Assembly (NCBI GenBank): GCA_964567995.1
Contig: CAZMOB010000001.1
Location: forward strand, 124,001 to 188,000
Source: JAGOTP01 sp964567995
GTDB taxonomy: Bacteria; Patescibacteriota; Patescibacteriia; 2-12-FULL-60-25
Direction: 5' to 3'
DNA: 64,000 bases
The notes beneath the pieces were generated by a model. The model did no database searches. It was not told where the DNA came from and saw only the letters and a list, made by a program, of their open reading frames with translations. The position numbers and the translations under genes are program-made. This document shows positions 8,436 to 17,512 of this stretch, one piece after another (the first letter of the stretch is position 1; each line of letters opens with the position of its first letter).

Positions 8436-9455
8436 ATGGCTGTTCCTTCCGGTGCCCCTTCACCTGCGGTTCTCGCGGTTATTTTCTTCATCATCTTGTT
8501 CGGGGCCTATTTATTTTTGTCACAACGTAAGAAGCCAGAAGCGAAATCAGGCTCATTCACGACCGACCTGACAGACTTGGCCCGACGTGGAAAATTGCCT
8601 CACGTCGTTGGGATGGATGAATCAATTGAGCGGGTGATCCACGTCATTGCGCGTAAATCGAAGAATAATCCTTTATTGATCGGTGAGCCGGGGGTAGGGA
8701 AGACGGCTGTGATGGAAGGTCTGGCGCAACGTATCGTGGCGGGGGATGTTCCTGAACAATTCAAAGGAAAAAAGGTGTTAGCTTTGAACTTGGGCGATTT
8801 GATGGCTGGAACGAAATATCGTGGAGAGCTGGAAAGTCGCTTGCGGGGATTGCTGCAATCGCTTGAACAGCGAGAACGCGAAGTCATTTTGTTTATCGAC
8901 GAGTTACACATGATCGAGCAAGCTCGTGGGAGCGAAGGGTCGCTCGATTTGGCGGATATTTTGAAACCAGCTTTGTCGCGGGGAGATCTGCAGGTGGTTG
9001 GTGCAACCACCTGGCGTGAGTACGAGCAATATTTGAAACCAGATGGAGCCATTGATCGACGCTTTCAGCCAGTCTTAGTTGAAGAGCCGTCCCGGGATAC
9101 GGCGGTGGCGATTGTGAACGGAGCGAAGCCGTCCTATGAAAAATTCCATAATGTCTGTATTCCAAAACAAACGGTCGAGGCCGCGGTCGATGCCTCGATG
9201 AAGTTCGTCAAAGATCGCTTTTTGCCAGACAAAGCGTTTGATGTTGTGGATGAAGCCTGTGCCAAGGTCGCGCTAGAAACAGCTGCTAAGTCGCATGGTG
9301 CCGCCTTAGGGATTTTGCACCAAGCTTCTGCACAGGTGAGCGCCGAGTGCCCTGGAGATACCCCGATTGTCGGGATTGAAGATGTGAATGAAGTGGCTCG
9401 GCAATGGCACGAGCATCGAATGAGTCCGGCTCAAAAGCAAGAGGCTTCGGCTTGA
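8436..9455 (+). CDS. Membrane-anchored AAA+ ATPase, ClpB/ClpC first-ring type
   Basis: A 339-residue protein: an N-terminal transmembrane helix (about residues 11-29), a short linker, then one AAA+ module like the first nucleotide-binding domain of ClpA/B/C. Walker A is GEPGVGKT (83-90), Walker B is ILFIDE (151-156), sensor 1 is GATTWREY and the arginine-finger region is DRRFQP. The second AAA+ ring, the Clp N-domain repeats and any ClpP-binding loop are absent. It should therefore be a membrane-tethered single-ring unfoldase or remodeller, not a classical Clp. The small membrane protein immediately upstream is a possible partner. Confidence 0.85.
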   Translation: MAVPSGAPSPAVLAVIFFIILFGAYLFLSQRKKPEAKSGSFTTDLTDLARRGKLPHVVGMDESIERVIHVIARKSKNNPLLIGEPGVGKTAVMEGLAQRIVAGDVPEQFKGKKVLALNLGDLMAGTKYRGELESRLRGLLQSLEQREREVILFIDELHMIEQARGSEGSLDLADILKPALSRGDLQVVGATTWREYEQYLKPDGAIDRRFQPVLVEEPSRDTAVAIVNGAKPSYEKFHNVCIPKQTVEAAVDASMKFVKDRFLPDKAFDVVDEACAKVALETAAKSHGAALGILHQASAQVSAECPGDTPIVGIEDVNEVARQWHEHRMSPAQKQEASA

Positions 9456-9474
9456 ACGTCTGGCCTCGGCGGGC

Positions 9475-9480
9475 TACTGT
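9475..9480 (+). promoter_or_regulatory. -10-like box (TACTGT), leaderless start of GT2 gene
   Basis: TACTGT ends 6 bases before the ATG at 9487 and there is no Shine-Dalgarno sequence; a start at or next to the ATG is expected. Confidence 0.35.
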
Positions 9481-9486
9481 GGGTCT

Positions 9487-10164
9487 ATGCGCGTGATTGC
9501 CGTCATAGCAGCGTTTCGAGAGGTGCCTCGGGTCCGTCAGTCGGTCGAGGCTTGTTTGCCGTATGTGGATCAGGTGATCGTGGTCGATGATGGGTCTCAG
9601 GATGGCACGGCTGAAGAGGCGAAACGGGGCGGGGCGTTGGTATTGCAGCATGCGATTAATCGAGGGCAGGGAGCGGCTCTTAAGACCGGAACATTAGCTG
9701 CTATTCGTTTGGGAGCGGATTTCATTGTTCATCTTGATGCGGACGGTCAGCATGACCCGAGTTTCATTCCAAGCCTGCTTAAGCCGATCGTGGCGGGGGA
9801 AGTGGACGTAGTCTTTGGCTCCCGGTTCCTCGGGATCAAAGCGATCGGGATGCCGCTCAGGCGTCGGATCCTGATGATGGGCATTCGTCTGTTCAATATT
9901 TTTGCATTGGGCATCCCGTCTCATGTGACCGATCCGCAAACTGGACTACGTGCGTTTCATGCGGAGGCTGGACGAAAACTGAATTTTCAACAAGATCGCA
10001 TGGCCCATTGCTCAGAGATTTTGCGCCAGGTCACGCAGAACTTCCGTTGGACGGAAGTGCCTGTTCAAGTGCGTTATACGAAAGAGACCTTGGCCAAGGG
10101 GCAATGGCGCGGCGGCGCGGCGAGAGTTGTGTGGCAGCTTTTGATCGGATCGTTTAGGAAATAA
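9487..10164 (+). CDS. Family 2 glycosyltransferase
   Basis: A 225-residue GT-A glycosyltransferase. Visible are VVDDGSQDGT near residue 38, the INRGQGAALKTG segment and the metal-binding HLDADGQHDP near residue 85, as in dolichol/polyprenyl-phosphate sugar synthases. It lacks long membrane segments. A DUF2304 membrane protein follows directly, a pairing typical of polyprenyl-phosphate glycosyltransferases in CPR and other bacteria. It probably loads a sugar onto a lipid carrier for surface glycan synthesis. Confidence 0.9.
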   Translation: MRVIAVIAAFREVPRVRQSVEACLPYVDQVIVVDDGSQDGTAEEAKRGGALVLQHAINRGQGAALKTGTLAAIRLGADFIVHLDADGQHDPSFIPSLLKPIVAGEVDVVFGSRFLGIKAIGMPLRRRILMMGIRLFNIFALGIPSHVTDPQTGLRAFHAEAGRKLNFQQDRMAHCSEILRQVTQNFRWTEVPVQVRYTKETLAKGQWRGGAARVVWQLLIGSFRK

Positions 10165-10174
10165 TACAGTATTT

Positions 10175-10522
10175 ATGTGGATTCGCTACGCTCTCCTTCT
10201 CGCCTTGGCCGCTACGCTCGCGCTGACGTGGTATCGCGCTTCGAAACAAGCGATCCGTCCGCTTGAGGCGGCAGGGTGGACCGTTGTCTGGGTTGGAGCG
10301 GGGGTATTGGTCTGTTTGCCGGGGATCACAACCTTTTTTGCAGAACGGGTCGGAATCGGCCGCGGAGTCGATCTGATGATCTATTTGTCCGTATTTGTCT
10401 TGTTTCTGCTAGTTTTTCATTTGCATGTTGTCCATGATCGTATAGAGAAATCGATTACTGAACTCGTCCGACATGAAGCGTTACGCGCCTTGCCGACGGA
10501 GGGAAAAGAACAGGGGAAGTAA
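10175..10522 (+). CDS. DUF2304 family membrane protein
   Basis: A 115-residue protein with three hydrophobic segments (about residues 3-20, 33-50 and 68-86) and the arrangement seen in DUF2304: short loops, then a charged C-terminal helix (HDRIEKSITELVRHEAL). Members are routinely encoded beside family 2 glycosyltransferases and are thought to assist them at the membrane. It starts 10 bases after the GT2 stop and ends 4 bases before the next glycosyltransferase. Confidence 0.8.
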   Translation: MWIRYALLLALAATLALTWYRASKQAIRPLEAAGWTVVWVGAGVLVCLPGITTFFAERVGIGRGVDLMIYLSVFVLFLLVFHLHVVHDRIEKSITELVRHEALRALPTEGKEQGK

Positions 10523-10526
10523 TTGC

Positions 10527-11678
10527 ATGGCTAAAGCGTTACGCGTACTCCATGTCGCCTGTCTGGCTCCGCCGGAAGTGGGTGGTATTGGGATGTCTGC
10601 TTTACGAGAGGTTGAGGGGTTACGTGTTCGTGGACACGAGGCATTCCTCGTTGCCCCGGAAATAGAAGGGGACAAGACAGGAATGGTGCGCCCAGTTGGT
10701 ATTCGTACGCTCACACCCGTTTGGCGAGTGGGGAATGCTGGGACATTACCGTTGAGACGCATCCTGAAAGAAGGCTGGGATATCGTGCATTTGCATTACC
10801 CGTTCTACGGAACCGCAGAATGGCTGCTCGCCATTCCACGTTCAGTTCCTATCGTCCTGACGTTTCATATGGACGGAGTGCTGGGTGGGTGGCGTGAACC
10901 GATCGCGCGTGTGCACCGGTCAATAGTTCAGCCCTGGTTATTACGGCAAGCGAAGCGCATCTTTGTTTCTTCGTTAGATTATGCCGTTGCTTCGTCGATG
11001 AGAAGCTTCGTGAAACGACAAGATCCGAAACTGGTCGAGTTGCCTTTTGGTATTGATCTAAAGGCGTTTCAACCCGGCCCGAGCGAGCGAGCTTTTTTTG
11101 GTCTACCTGAAGATCGAATGATTTTTTTAATGGTCGGTGGTCTGGATCGTGCTCACGCCTTTAAAGGCGTCGACGTTGCTATTCGAGCCCTGGCTGGTAT
11201 CTCGGACAAGACGGTATTGCTTGCGATTCGAGGGGATGGGGAATTACAAGCGAGTTTTGAAGCACTAGCGCACGAACTTGGAGTCGCTGAACGCGTCCGT
11301 TTTTTGCCTCGTTGCGAGACACGGGATTTGCCACGCCTCTATCGTTCGGCGGATGTGCTGCTTTTTCCATCCACCTCTGGTTCGGAGGCGTTTGGATTGG
11401 TTGCGATCGAAGCGCAAGCGTGTGGGACACCAGTCATCGCGTCTGATCTGCCCGGTGTGCGATCCGTGTTGCAGTCAGGGAAAACGGGTTGGATCGTCCC
11501 ACCGCGAGATGTAGCGGCTCTTACGAAACAGATGGAGAGAGCTATCCAACGATCATCAGATGAGGTCATTCGGATGCGACTCGAGGCGTCTCAACTTGCG
11601 CAGCAACGGTACGATCAAGAACGTCATCTCGATCGGTTGATTCAAACCTATCAAGACGTATGCGGATCGCTGTCTTAA
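10527..11678 (+). CDS. Family 4 glycosyltransferase (copy 1)
   Basis: A 383-residue GT-B glycosyltransferase. The N-terminal acceptor domain has the glycine-rich loop PPEVGGIGM. The C-terminal donor domain has LMVGGLDRAHAFKG and the E-x7-E nucleotide-sugar motif in EAFGLVAIEAQACGTPVIASD. It should retain the configuration of a nucleotide-sugar donor in glycan assembly. The start at 10527 was chosen because it places the glycine-rich loop about 16 residues from the N-terminus. It overlaps the next GT4 gene by 19 bases, suggesting translational coupling. Confidence 0.9.
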   Translation: MAKALRVLHVACLAPPEVGGIGMSALREVEGLRVRGHEAFLVAPEIEGDKTGMVRPVGIRTLTPVWRVGNAGTLPLRRILKEGWDIVHLHYPFYGTAEWLLAIPRSVPIVLTFHMDGVLGGWREPIARVHRSIVQPWLLRQAKRIFVSSLDYAVASSMRSFVKRQDPKLVELPFGIDLKAFQPGPSERAFFGLPEDRMIFLMVGGLDRAHAFKGVDVAIRALAGISDKTVLLAIRGDGELQASFEALAHELGVAERVRFLPRCETRDLPRLYRSADVLLFPSTSGSEAFGLVAIEAQACGTPVIASDLPGVRSVLQSGKTGWIVPPRDVAALTKQMERAIQRSSDEVIRMRLEASQLAQQRYDQERHLDRLIQTYQDVCGSLS

Positions 11679-12757
11679 CGAATGCCTATCCACCGCAGGC
11701 TCGCGGCGGAGCTGGCCGCATTGCGGAGCGTCAGGTCGAATTGCTACGTGCCCGAGGCCACGAAGTTCGCGTTTGGGTTACTTCGCTCGATTGGACGACA
11801 AGCTCATTTATCGGGCGACTCTTTTTTCATGTACGAGATCTTGTCTGGATCCATCCAGCTGCGAAAGAAATCGTTGCCTGGCAGCCAGAAGTGCTACTCA
11901 CGCATAATTTGACTGGTGCGGGGTTTCGGACGCCGCAGAAGATTAAGCAGGATAATCAATCAATCACTTCAGGCAAGAATCTTCGCTGGGCGCATGTGTT
12001 ACATGATGTTCAGTTGTTTCATCCATTAGGTTTATTGAAGGAGGAACAACGGATCACTGGTCTTCAGCGTTGGGTGACCAGTGTCCGAAGACAGATCTTT
12101 GGTCGACCAGATGCGGTAATCAGTCCCACAGAATGGTTGCTACAGGCGCATCGACGACGTGGATGGTTTGAAGCAACGGAAACAAAGGTGATTCCTAACC
12201 TTGCTCCTGCCCTTGAATCACCAGCCTCACAAGACTGGAATAAACCACTTCGTATTTTATTTGTAGGACGGGTGAGTCCAGATAAAGGATCGGAGCTGCT
12301 CAAACAATTGATGCAGACGGTTTCTCGTCCGACCAGCTGGGAAGTGATTGGTGCACAAGCAACCTCCTTGAATGAGACGATTGTTCCTTCGGGATCAGTG
12401 CTGCGATTGCAAGAGGAATCTTCGCCGAACGAAGTGCTTGAAGCGATGCGTGCCGCTGATCTGCTACTTGTTCCTTCTCAAATCGCAGAAAATCAGCCAA
12501 CGGTGTTATTGGAAGCATTTGCTGTCGGGTTGCCGGTCATCGGACAAGCGATCGGAGGGATTCCGGAGACGATCGGAACCGCGGGAATCATCGTCGATAC
12601 AGCTGAGCCGCAAGCTTGGCTCAAAGCGATCGATAAGCTGACATCACGGCCTCGGGTCTTCTGGTCGGAACGTGTGCAACAGGCCTGGACGCGTCACGAT
12701 CCGACACGCGTTGTTGAAGTGTTGGAAGATGCGCTCAGATCAAATAAGAAAATATAA
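11660..12757 (+). CDS. Family 4 glycosyltransferase (copy 2)
   Basis: A 365-residue GT-B enzyme with the N-terminal PPQARGGAGR loop, donor-site ILFVGRVSPDKG and ENQPTVLLEAFAVGLPVIGQ carrying the E-x7-E-like motif. Its start lies within the preceding GT4 gene (19-base overlap), so the two are probably translated in series. The last 64 bases overlap the 3' end of the convergent membrane-protein gene on the other strand, an unusually long antisense overlap. Confidence 0.88.
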   Translation: MRIAVLTNAYPPQARGGAGRIAERQVELLRARGHEVRVWVTSLDWTTSSFIGRLFFHVRDLVWIHPAAKEIVAWQPEVLLTHNLTGAGFRTPQKIKQDNQSITSGKNLRWAHVLHDVQLFHPLGLLKEEQRITGLQRWVTSVRRQIFGRPDAVISPTEWLLQAHRRRGWFEATETKVIPNLAPALESPASQDWNKPLRILFVGRVSPDKGSELLKQLMQTVSRPTSWEVIGAQATSLNETIVPSGSVLRLQEESSPNEVLEAMRAADLLLVPSQIAENQPTVLLEAFAVGLPVIGQAIGGIPETIGTAGIIVDTAEPQAWLKAIDKLTSRPRVFWSERVQQAWTRHDPTRVVEVLEDALRSNKKI

Positions 12758-14820
12758 GCGGTGCCCCGTTCAACATTCCAGGTTCGATCCGCCAAGGCTT
12801 TCAATCGTTCGATAATCTGTTCCGATTTGAACCAATATTGGTTAACAACGACGTAGACCAGCGAGCTTTGTCCAAGATCGCCAGCTTCCTGCGCAATGTC
12901 CAGATCGGGACGTTCCATCATTTGGAGGAACTGTTCATAGAGCGGGCCACCGGTCGGAATAGGGTAATAGAAGATGTCGCCCACGTAGCGCTTGAAGCCA
13001 AACGTAGAAATAGCGGCGGCGCTCACGGTTTGGTTGGCCAAGACGGTGTACGGTTTTCCGTTTGCTTGTTTGTCAATGAATTTTACGGCTTCCAGATCGC
13101 TTTTTCCGACATTCCAACCATGTCCGATCGCAGCGGCGTCATTTCGTGGAAGAATGTTATAGACATTAGCTGAAAACCAAGCGATGCCGAGCAGAAGTCC
13201 GGCCGCTTGCATGCGCGGATGTGTCCGTTCAAGGTGTTCGAACCAGAATCCGATTCCGACCAGAGCGGCTGGTACGAGGAAGAGTTGTGCCACGATCAAC
13301 AAACGTGCGGCGTAATCCTGGCGTTCATAAGAAATAAGGAAGGAAAAATCGCCACTTGTATGGAGAAGCCAGCTGCTTCCAGCGACGGCAAGCGATAGTC
13401 CGATCAACGTGATCCAGATTCGTCGACGAGCCAGATCTTTGTGGGCAGCGAAGACGGCCGCCGCCAGTAGAAGTAGAGGAAGAAGATAGATCTGCCAGTT
13501 GGCCCAGTCTGGCCAAAGCGCCAAGTGAGTTGCGGGCGGCTGTACTCGATCAACGAACCAGTGGAGAGACTGAGAAATATCTTTGAGCCAAGACCAAGAC
13601 CACGCACCACTTTGAAGGAATGCCCGCAAAGAAAAGGCGAGCGGAACGGCGAGTAACGAACCAAGGAGAGCGAGCACGGTTCCGGTCCAACGCAGCCAGC
13701 CAATCCGCAGACGCTGAAAGGCGATCGCGCCACAGGCGAAAGCAAAGGGAAGGCCAGCCAACGGGTGCGTCGCGAGCGACCAGCCGAGCAAGAGTCCGGG
13801 AAGCGCGAAATGGGATGCGGCTGTTTCTTCTTCTGTTGGAATCAGCCAGAGCAGAGCGAGTAACCCCAAAAGGTAGGCGACGTTTTGGGGTGTCGTCGCG
13901 GATAGAATATGGAGCGGTACCGCGATCAATAGACCGACGATCACGAATCGTCCGCGTCGTTTGGAGGCCAGGTGAGCGCTGGCAAAGGGTAAGAGCAGAG
14001 CGACCGCTCCGACGAGCCAGAGATCTCCCAGACGGTGCGGAATGTGAAGTGTACGCGTTAGCCAAGTCACGAGCGTGTACTGTCCAATATACGAAGGTGG
14101 AGCGGGTGTCAGTGTTCCGGTACGCAGAATGACTTCTTCACTCGCGCGGTGCAGGAAGCCATCAAAACCGTAGCCGAGTGGATAGATGAGGGTTGTAAGA
14201 GAGGCCAGGGTGAGCAAGGTGAGTGCCACGAGTCCGATCACGATCGGTTTTCGAGCTTTGAGCGTTGCAAGAAAGCTCCCGAGAAATAAGACGGCTACCG
14301 CGATGAACATCCCAGCTGGAAAGAGATTCCAAGGTCCGTTGATTGAACGAGTGGTCGCATGCAGTGAGGCGGTGATGATCAAGAAGAGCGCAGCGGCAAC
14401 GAATGAAAGAACGGCCAGCGTCGTCCAGGCTGCTTCGGATGGTTCAATACGTGTCGGTTCGTCTTCGTTCAAGTCCTTTGTCTGGAGCGGATTGATTTGA
14501 AGGAGAAGTCCAATAAGTAAGACGCTGCCACCGAGCGAAATTCCATCAGACACGGGTCCAAGTGATCCACCGGCGTAGTACCAGATCGTTTGTAAAATCG
14601 CTTGTCCAGCGAAAATCGCTGTTCCGCTGATGAGCCAACGAAGCACCCGAGGACAGCGTGGAGCGAGCCCTTCTCCGAAGGTTCCGGTAGCAAAAACCAA
14701 CACAAATAACAAGCCAGCCGAACGAATGGCTTCTAACGAATCCGGCAGAAGTCCGGTTGCGCACGCAAGGATTCCGCCGACGAGCAGAGGGAGGCTGGAC
14801 AAGAGGCGAGAGTGTGTCAC
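12694..14820 (-). CDS. Large polytopic membrane protein, possible glycosyltransferase
   Basis: A 708-residue protein with about 15 hydrophobic segments spread over residues 1-560, followed by a soluble C-terminal domain of about 140 residues that contains FIDKQANGKPYTVLANQTV. The layout (many membrane helices, then an exposed C-terminal domain) resembles GT-C or PMT-like glycosyltransferases, and the neighbours are glycosyltransferases, but I see no diagnostic Asp-Glu or Asp-Asp pair in an early loop. Function is therefore open. The 3' end overlaps the GT4 gene by 64 bases. Confidence 0.75.
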   Translation of the reverse strand: MTHSRLLSSLPLLVGGILACATGLLPDSLEAIRSAGLLFVLVFATGTFGEGLAPRCPRVLRWLISGTAIFAGQAILQTIWYYAGGSLGPVSDGISLGGSVLLIGLLLQINPLQTKDLNEDEPTRIEPSEAAWTTLAVLSFVAAALFLIITASLHATTRSINGPWNLFPAGMFIAVAVLFLGSFLATLKARKPIVIGLVALTLLTLASLTTLIYPLGYGFDGFLHRASEEVILRTGTLTPAPPSYIGQYTLVTWLTRTLHIPHRLGDLWLVGAVALLLPFASAHLASKRRGRFVIVGLLIAVPLHILSATTPQNVAYLLGLLALLWLIPTEEETAASHFALPGLLLGWSLATHPLAGLPFAFACGAIAFQRLRIGWLRWTGTVLALLGSLLAVPLAFSLRAFLQSGAWSWSWLKDISQSLHWFVDRVQPPATHLALWPDWANWQIYLLPLLLLAAAVFAAHKDLARRRIWITLIGLSLAVAGSSWLLHTSGDFSFLISYERQDYAARLLIVAQLFLVPAALVGIGFWFEHLERTHPRMQAAGLLLGIAWFSANVYNILPRNDAAAIGHGWNVGKSDLEAVKFIDKQANGKPYTVLANQTVSAAAISTFGFKRYVGDIFYYPIPTGGPLYEQFLQMMERPDLDIAQEAGDLGQSSLVYVVVNQYWFKSEQIIERLKALADRTWNVERGTAYIFLFDLSASSNTSTTRVGS

Positions 14821-14889
14821 ACGAAGCTGAGTGTACCATTTTTTTGCTCGATTGCCGCTCCTCCCGTATCCTACTCCCTAAGAGTTCGT

Positions 14890-15474
14890 ATGCTCATGAC
14901 AAATGAGAACGTTCGGTTATATCCGCACGATCGTTTTTTACAAGCCACCCTTCTCAAGCTCATTCCGGCTTGGATCACGCCCAATCAGCTCACGCTGGCG
15001 AGATTCTTGTTGGTGCCGGTTGTTCTGGCTGCCTTGAATGATCAAGCGTGGGCTTGGGTATTGGGTCTATTCCTATTGGCGGCTATCACGGATGTGTTCG
15101 ATGGATCGTTGGCTCGGACACGAAAACAGATCACGATGTGGGGAACTGTGGCGGATCCGATCGCTGACAAAGCCTTAGTCGGATCGATGGCGCTCGTCTT
15201 CGTGGCGGAACAGATCCATCCGCTGTTCGCAGGATTGTTGGTCACGTTAGAGCTTGCCATCATGGCTGGTGCCTACGCTCGTTTCCGTCGCCGACATGCC
15301 TACACCTCGTCCAATATTTTCGGAAAAGTCAAAATGGGCCTGCAAACGTTGGGCGTCGTGCTGCTCATCGCACATCAGTTTATTCCGATTCCCTATGCGG
15401 TGCCTCTCGCGATCGTGATTTTTGGCTTTGCCCTGGTGCTGGCCGTGATTTCGTTTGTTACGTATAGTCTGTGA
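14890..15474 (+). CDS. CDP-alcohol phosphatidyltransferase family protein (PgsA-like)
   Basis: A 194-residue membrane enzyme with the complete family signature D-x2-D-G-x2-A-R-x8-G-x3-D-x3-D, seen as DVFDGSLAR, then WGTVADPIAD. Three to four hydrophobic segments surround it. These enzymes transfer a phosphatidyl group from CDP-diacylglycerol to an alcohol such as glycerol-3-phosphate (PgsA) or inositol. The acceptor cannot be told from sequence. The start at 14890 avoids overlap with the divergent gene; 14896 is also possible. The next gene starts 7 bases after this stop. Confidence 0.88.
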   Translation: MLMTNENVRLYPHDRFLQATLLKLIPAWITPNQLTLARFLLVPVVLAALNDQAWAWVLGLFLLAAITDVFDGSLARTRKQITMWGTVADPIADKALVGSMALVFVAEQIHPLFAGLLVTLELAIMAGAYARFRRRHAYTSSNIFGKVKMGLQTLGVVLLIAHQFIPIPYAVPLAIVIFGFALVLAVISFVTYSL

Positions 15475-15481
15475 CGTCCAT

Positions 15482-16828
15482 ATGCCCTCCTTGCGTGAAC
15501 GGGTAAAACGTCTTGTGCCAGCGAGCCTATTGGATCGCTATCATTTTGCGTTGGCTAGTTTGGCTTCCTGGCTGTACCGAAATCCTTCAAACGAGCTGGT
15601 CGTGATCGGCGTCACGGGAACAAATGGTAAAACAACCACCTCCTACCTCATCGCCAAAGCCCTTGAAGCGAGTGGATTTAAAACTGGCTGTACCACCACC
15701 GCCATTCTCAAAGTGGCCGATCGTGAATGGCTGAACGATACCAAGATGACCATGCCTGGTCGCTTTTTCTTGCAGCGGATGTTGCGTGAGATGGTGGATG
15801 CTGGGTGTCGGTATGCGGTGATTGAGACTTCGTCTCAGGGCATTGTACAGCATCGCCAAAGAGGCATTCGCTACGATTTGGCCGTTTTCACGAACCTTAC
15901 GCCGGAGCATATTGAAGCGCACGGCGGATTTGAAAACTACAAACAAGCCAAGCGCAAACTCTTTGAACATCTGGCCGCGCTTCCACCGAAATACATCAAT
16001 GGCCAACTTATTTCACGGGCTGCCATCATCAATGCAGAAAGTGAGTATGGCGCGTATTATGCCGCAACGCCTGGCCTCACGAATGTGCATTGGTACGGCA
16101 TTGAAAAGGGATCCGGCCTGAAAGCCGATCATTTTAGTCTCTTGCCTGATGGTTCGCAATCGGAGGTGAAGGGGTATCCGATGCAGCTGTCCCTTCCGGG
16201 TCGGTATAACGCAGAAAATGTGATGGCGGCGTTATCGGTTTGCCAGGTCCTGGGTGTCCCCCTTGAAGCGGCGATTAAACGGGTGGAAACGATCCAAGGG
16301 TTGCCCGGACGCTTTGAACGCGTACGCCTAGGTCAGCCTTGGACGGTGATTATCGACTACGCGCCTGAGCCAGAATCTTTGAAGCAATTTTATGCGGCTC
16401 TGGTGTCCGTTCCACATAAACGGTTAATTCATGTGCTTGGTTCATGTGGTGGTGGTCGTGATGTGGCCCGTCGGCCGATCCTGGGTCGGATGGCAGGTGA
16501 AACCGCCGATCTCGTTATCGTAACCAATGAAGACCCCTACGACGACGATCCGCAGCAAATCATCGATCAAGTCGCGGCTGGAGCTCTGGCCGCTGGAAAA
16601 GAAGAGGGGAGGACGTTGTTAAAAATCTCAGATCGGCGTGCCGCGATTGCCGAAGCCATGGCTCGAGCCGAACCGGACGATCTGGTCGTAATCACAGGGA
16701 AGGGCTGTGAGACCTGGATGTGTGTCGCGAATGATGAAAAACTCCCCTGGAGTGAACGAGCCGCGGCCGAAGCCGGGATCCAGATGGCGCTCCACAAAAC
16801 ACTCGTGCATCCTTCCATTTCTTCTTAA
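15482..16828 (+). CDS. MurE-like Mur ligase (UDP-MurNAc-tripeptide synthetase type)
   Basis: A 448-residue Mur ligase with the ATP loop GVTGTNGKTTT at about residue 43, ETSSQG, the NLTPEHIEAHG segment, the FERV/IDYAPEPESL segment and GSCGGGRD. The family places it near MurE, which adds the third residue of the peptidoglycan stem peptide. The N-terminal UDP-binding domain is short: the ATP loop lies near residue 43 instead of about 110 in E. coli MurE. The DNPR motif of diaminopimelate-adding enzymes is replaced by NEDPYDDDP, so the added amino acid is uncertain. The gene heads an envelope and division cluster. Confidence 0.88.
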   Translation: MPSLRERVKRLVPASLLDRYHFALASLASWLYRNPSNELVVIGVTGTNGKTTTSYLIAKALEASGFKTGCTTTAILKVADREWLNDTKMTMPGRFFLQRMLREMVDAGCRYAVIETSSQGIVQHRQRGIRYDLAVFTNLTPEHIEAHGGFENYKQAKRKLFEHLAALPPKYINGQLISRAAIINAESEYGAYYAATPGLTNVHWYGIEKGSGLKADHFSLLPDGSQSEVKGYPMQLSLPGRYNAENVMAALSVCQVLGVPLEAAIKRVETIQGLPGRFERVRLGQPWTVIIDYAPEPESLKQFYAALVSVPHKRLIHVLGSCGGGRDVARRPILGRMAGETADLVIVTNEDPYDDDPQQIIDQVAAGALAAGKEEGRTLLKISDRRAAIAEAMARAEPDDLVVITGKGCETWMCVANDEKLPWSERAAAEAGIQMALHKTLVHPSISS

Positions 16829-16855
16829 TCCTCTCACGGAGCTCTTCGATGATCT

Positions 16856-17491
16856 ATGTTTCATCTGTCTGATGTCATGAAATTGCAAGCGAATGAGAAA
16901 GTTCTCGGGCTCCTCCGGGCTCATTCCACTGCCTTGATTGTGCGTTTGATTGGGTTTGCGGTACTCATTGTTTTGCCGTGTTTCTTTATCTTCCCGCTCT
17001 TACGCTTAGGTGTCATCGGAGTGGGATTATTTCTCCTCCCTGTCTTGGTTGGCGTGATCGCTGCCTGGCGAGCGGTTCGTTTGTGGGATGCGACGGTGCT
17101 CGTTCTAACCGATCGACGACTGGTCCACGTTCTGCAGCGCGGAATTTGGGATCGTCACGTGTCTGAAGTGAGCTTTTCGCATATAGGGGATGTCCAGTGG
17201 GAGAAACGCGGGTTTTGGCAAGCGGTGTGGGGGATTGGAACAGTCCGTGTCCGTACGAATGGGGGCGCGGTCCCTTCGGTTGTTATGCGAGATCTGCGTG
17301 GACCGGAACGCCTAGCTCAATCCATTCAGGACTTGCGCGGGCATGGTCATAAAACAGGCGCTGCATCAGCGCCGTCTACGATGAATCCAACCGGCATAGA
17401 AGCCCAGCGTGAGCGATTGATTCATCAAATCCAACAGGCTGACCCAGAAGAGCTCGATCGGTTAGAAGAGGCGATGCACCGTCCCGTGTGA
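16856..17491 (+). CDS. Membrane protein with bacterial PH domain
   Basis: A 211-residue protein with two hydrophobic segments (about residues 22-45 and 50-68), followed by a bPH-type domain: TVLVLTDRRLVHVLQRGIWDRHVSEVSFSHIGDVQWEK shows the strand pattern of these domains. The C-terminal 50 residues are hydrophilic and helical (IHQIQQADPEELDRLEEAM). Function is unknown; such proteins are common in CPR genomes near envelope genes. Confidence 0.75.
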   Translation: MFHLSDVMKLQANEKVLGLLRAHSTALIVRLIGFAVLIVLPCFFIFPLLRLGVIGVGLFLLPVLVGVIAAWRAVRLWDATVLVLTDRRLVHVLQRGIWDRHVSEVSFSHIGDVQWEKRGFWQAVWGIGTVRVRTNGGAVPSVVMRDLRGPERLAQSIQDLRGHGHKTGAASAPSTMNPTGIEAQRERLIHQIQQADPEELDRLEEAMHRPV

Positions 17492-17512
17492 TAAACTGAG
17501 CGAGGCTCCAGT

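Noticed and set aside
13620..14132. Arg-rich plus-strand frame inside the large membrane protein gene
   Set aside because: An antisense shadow of hydrophobic codons; no initiation signal.
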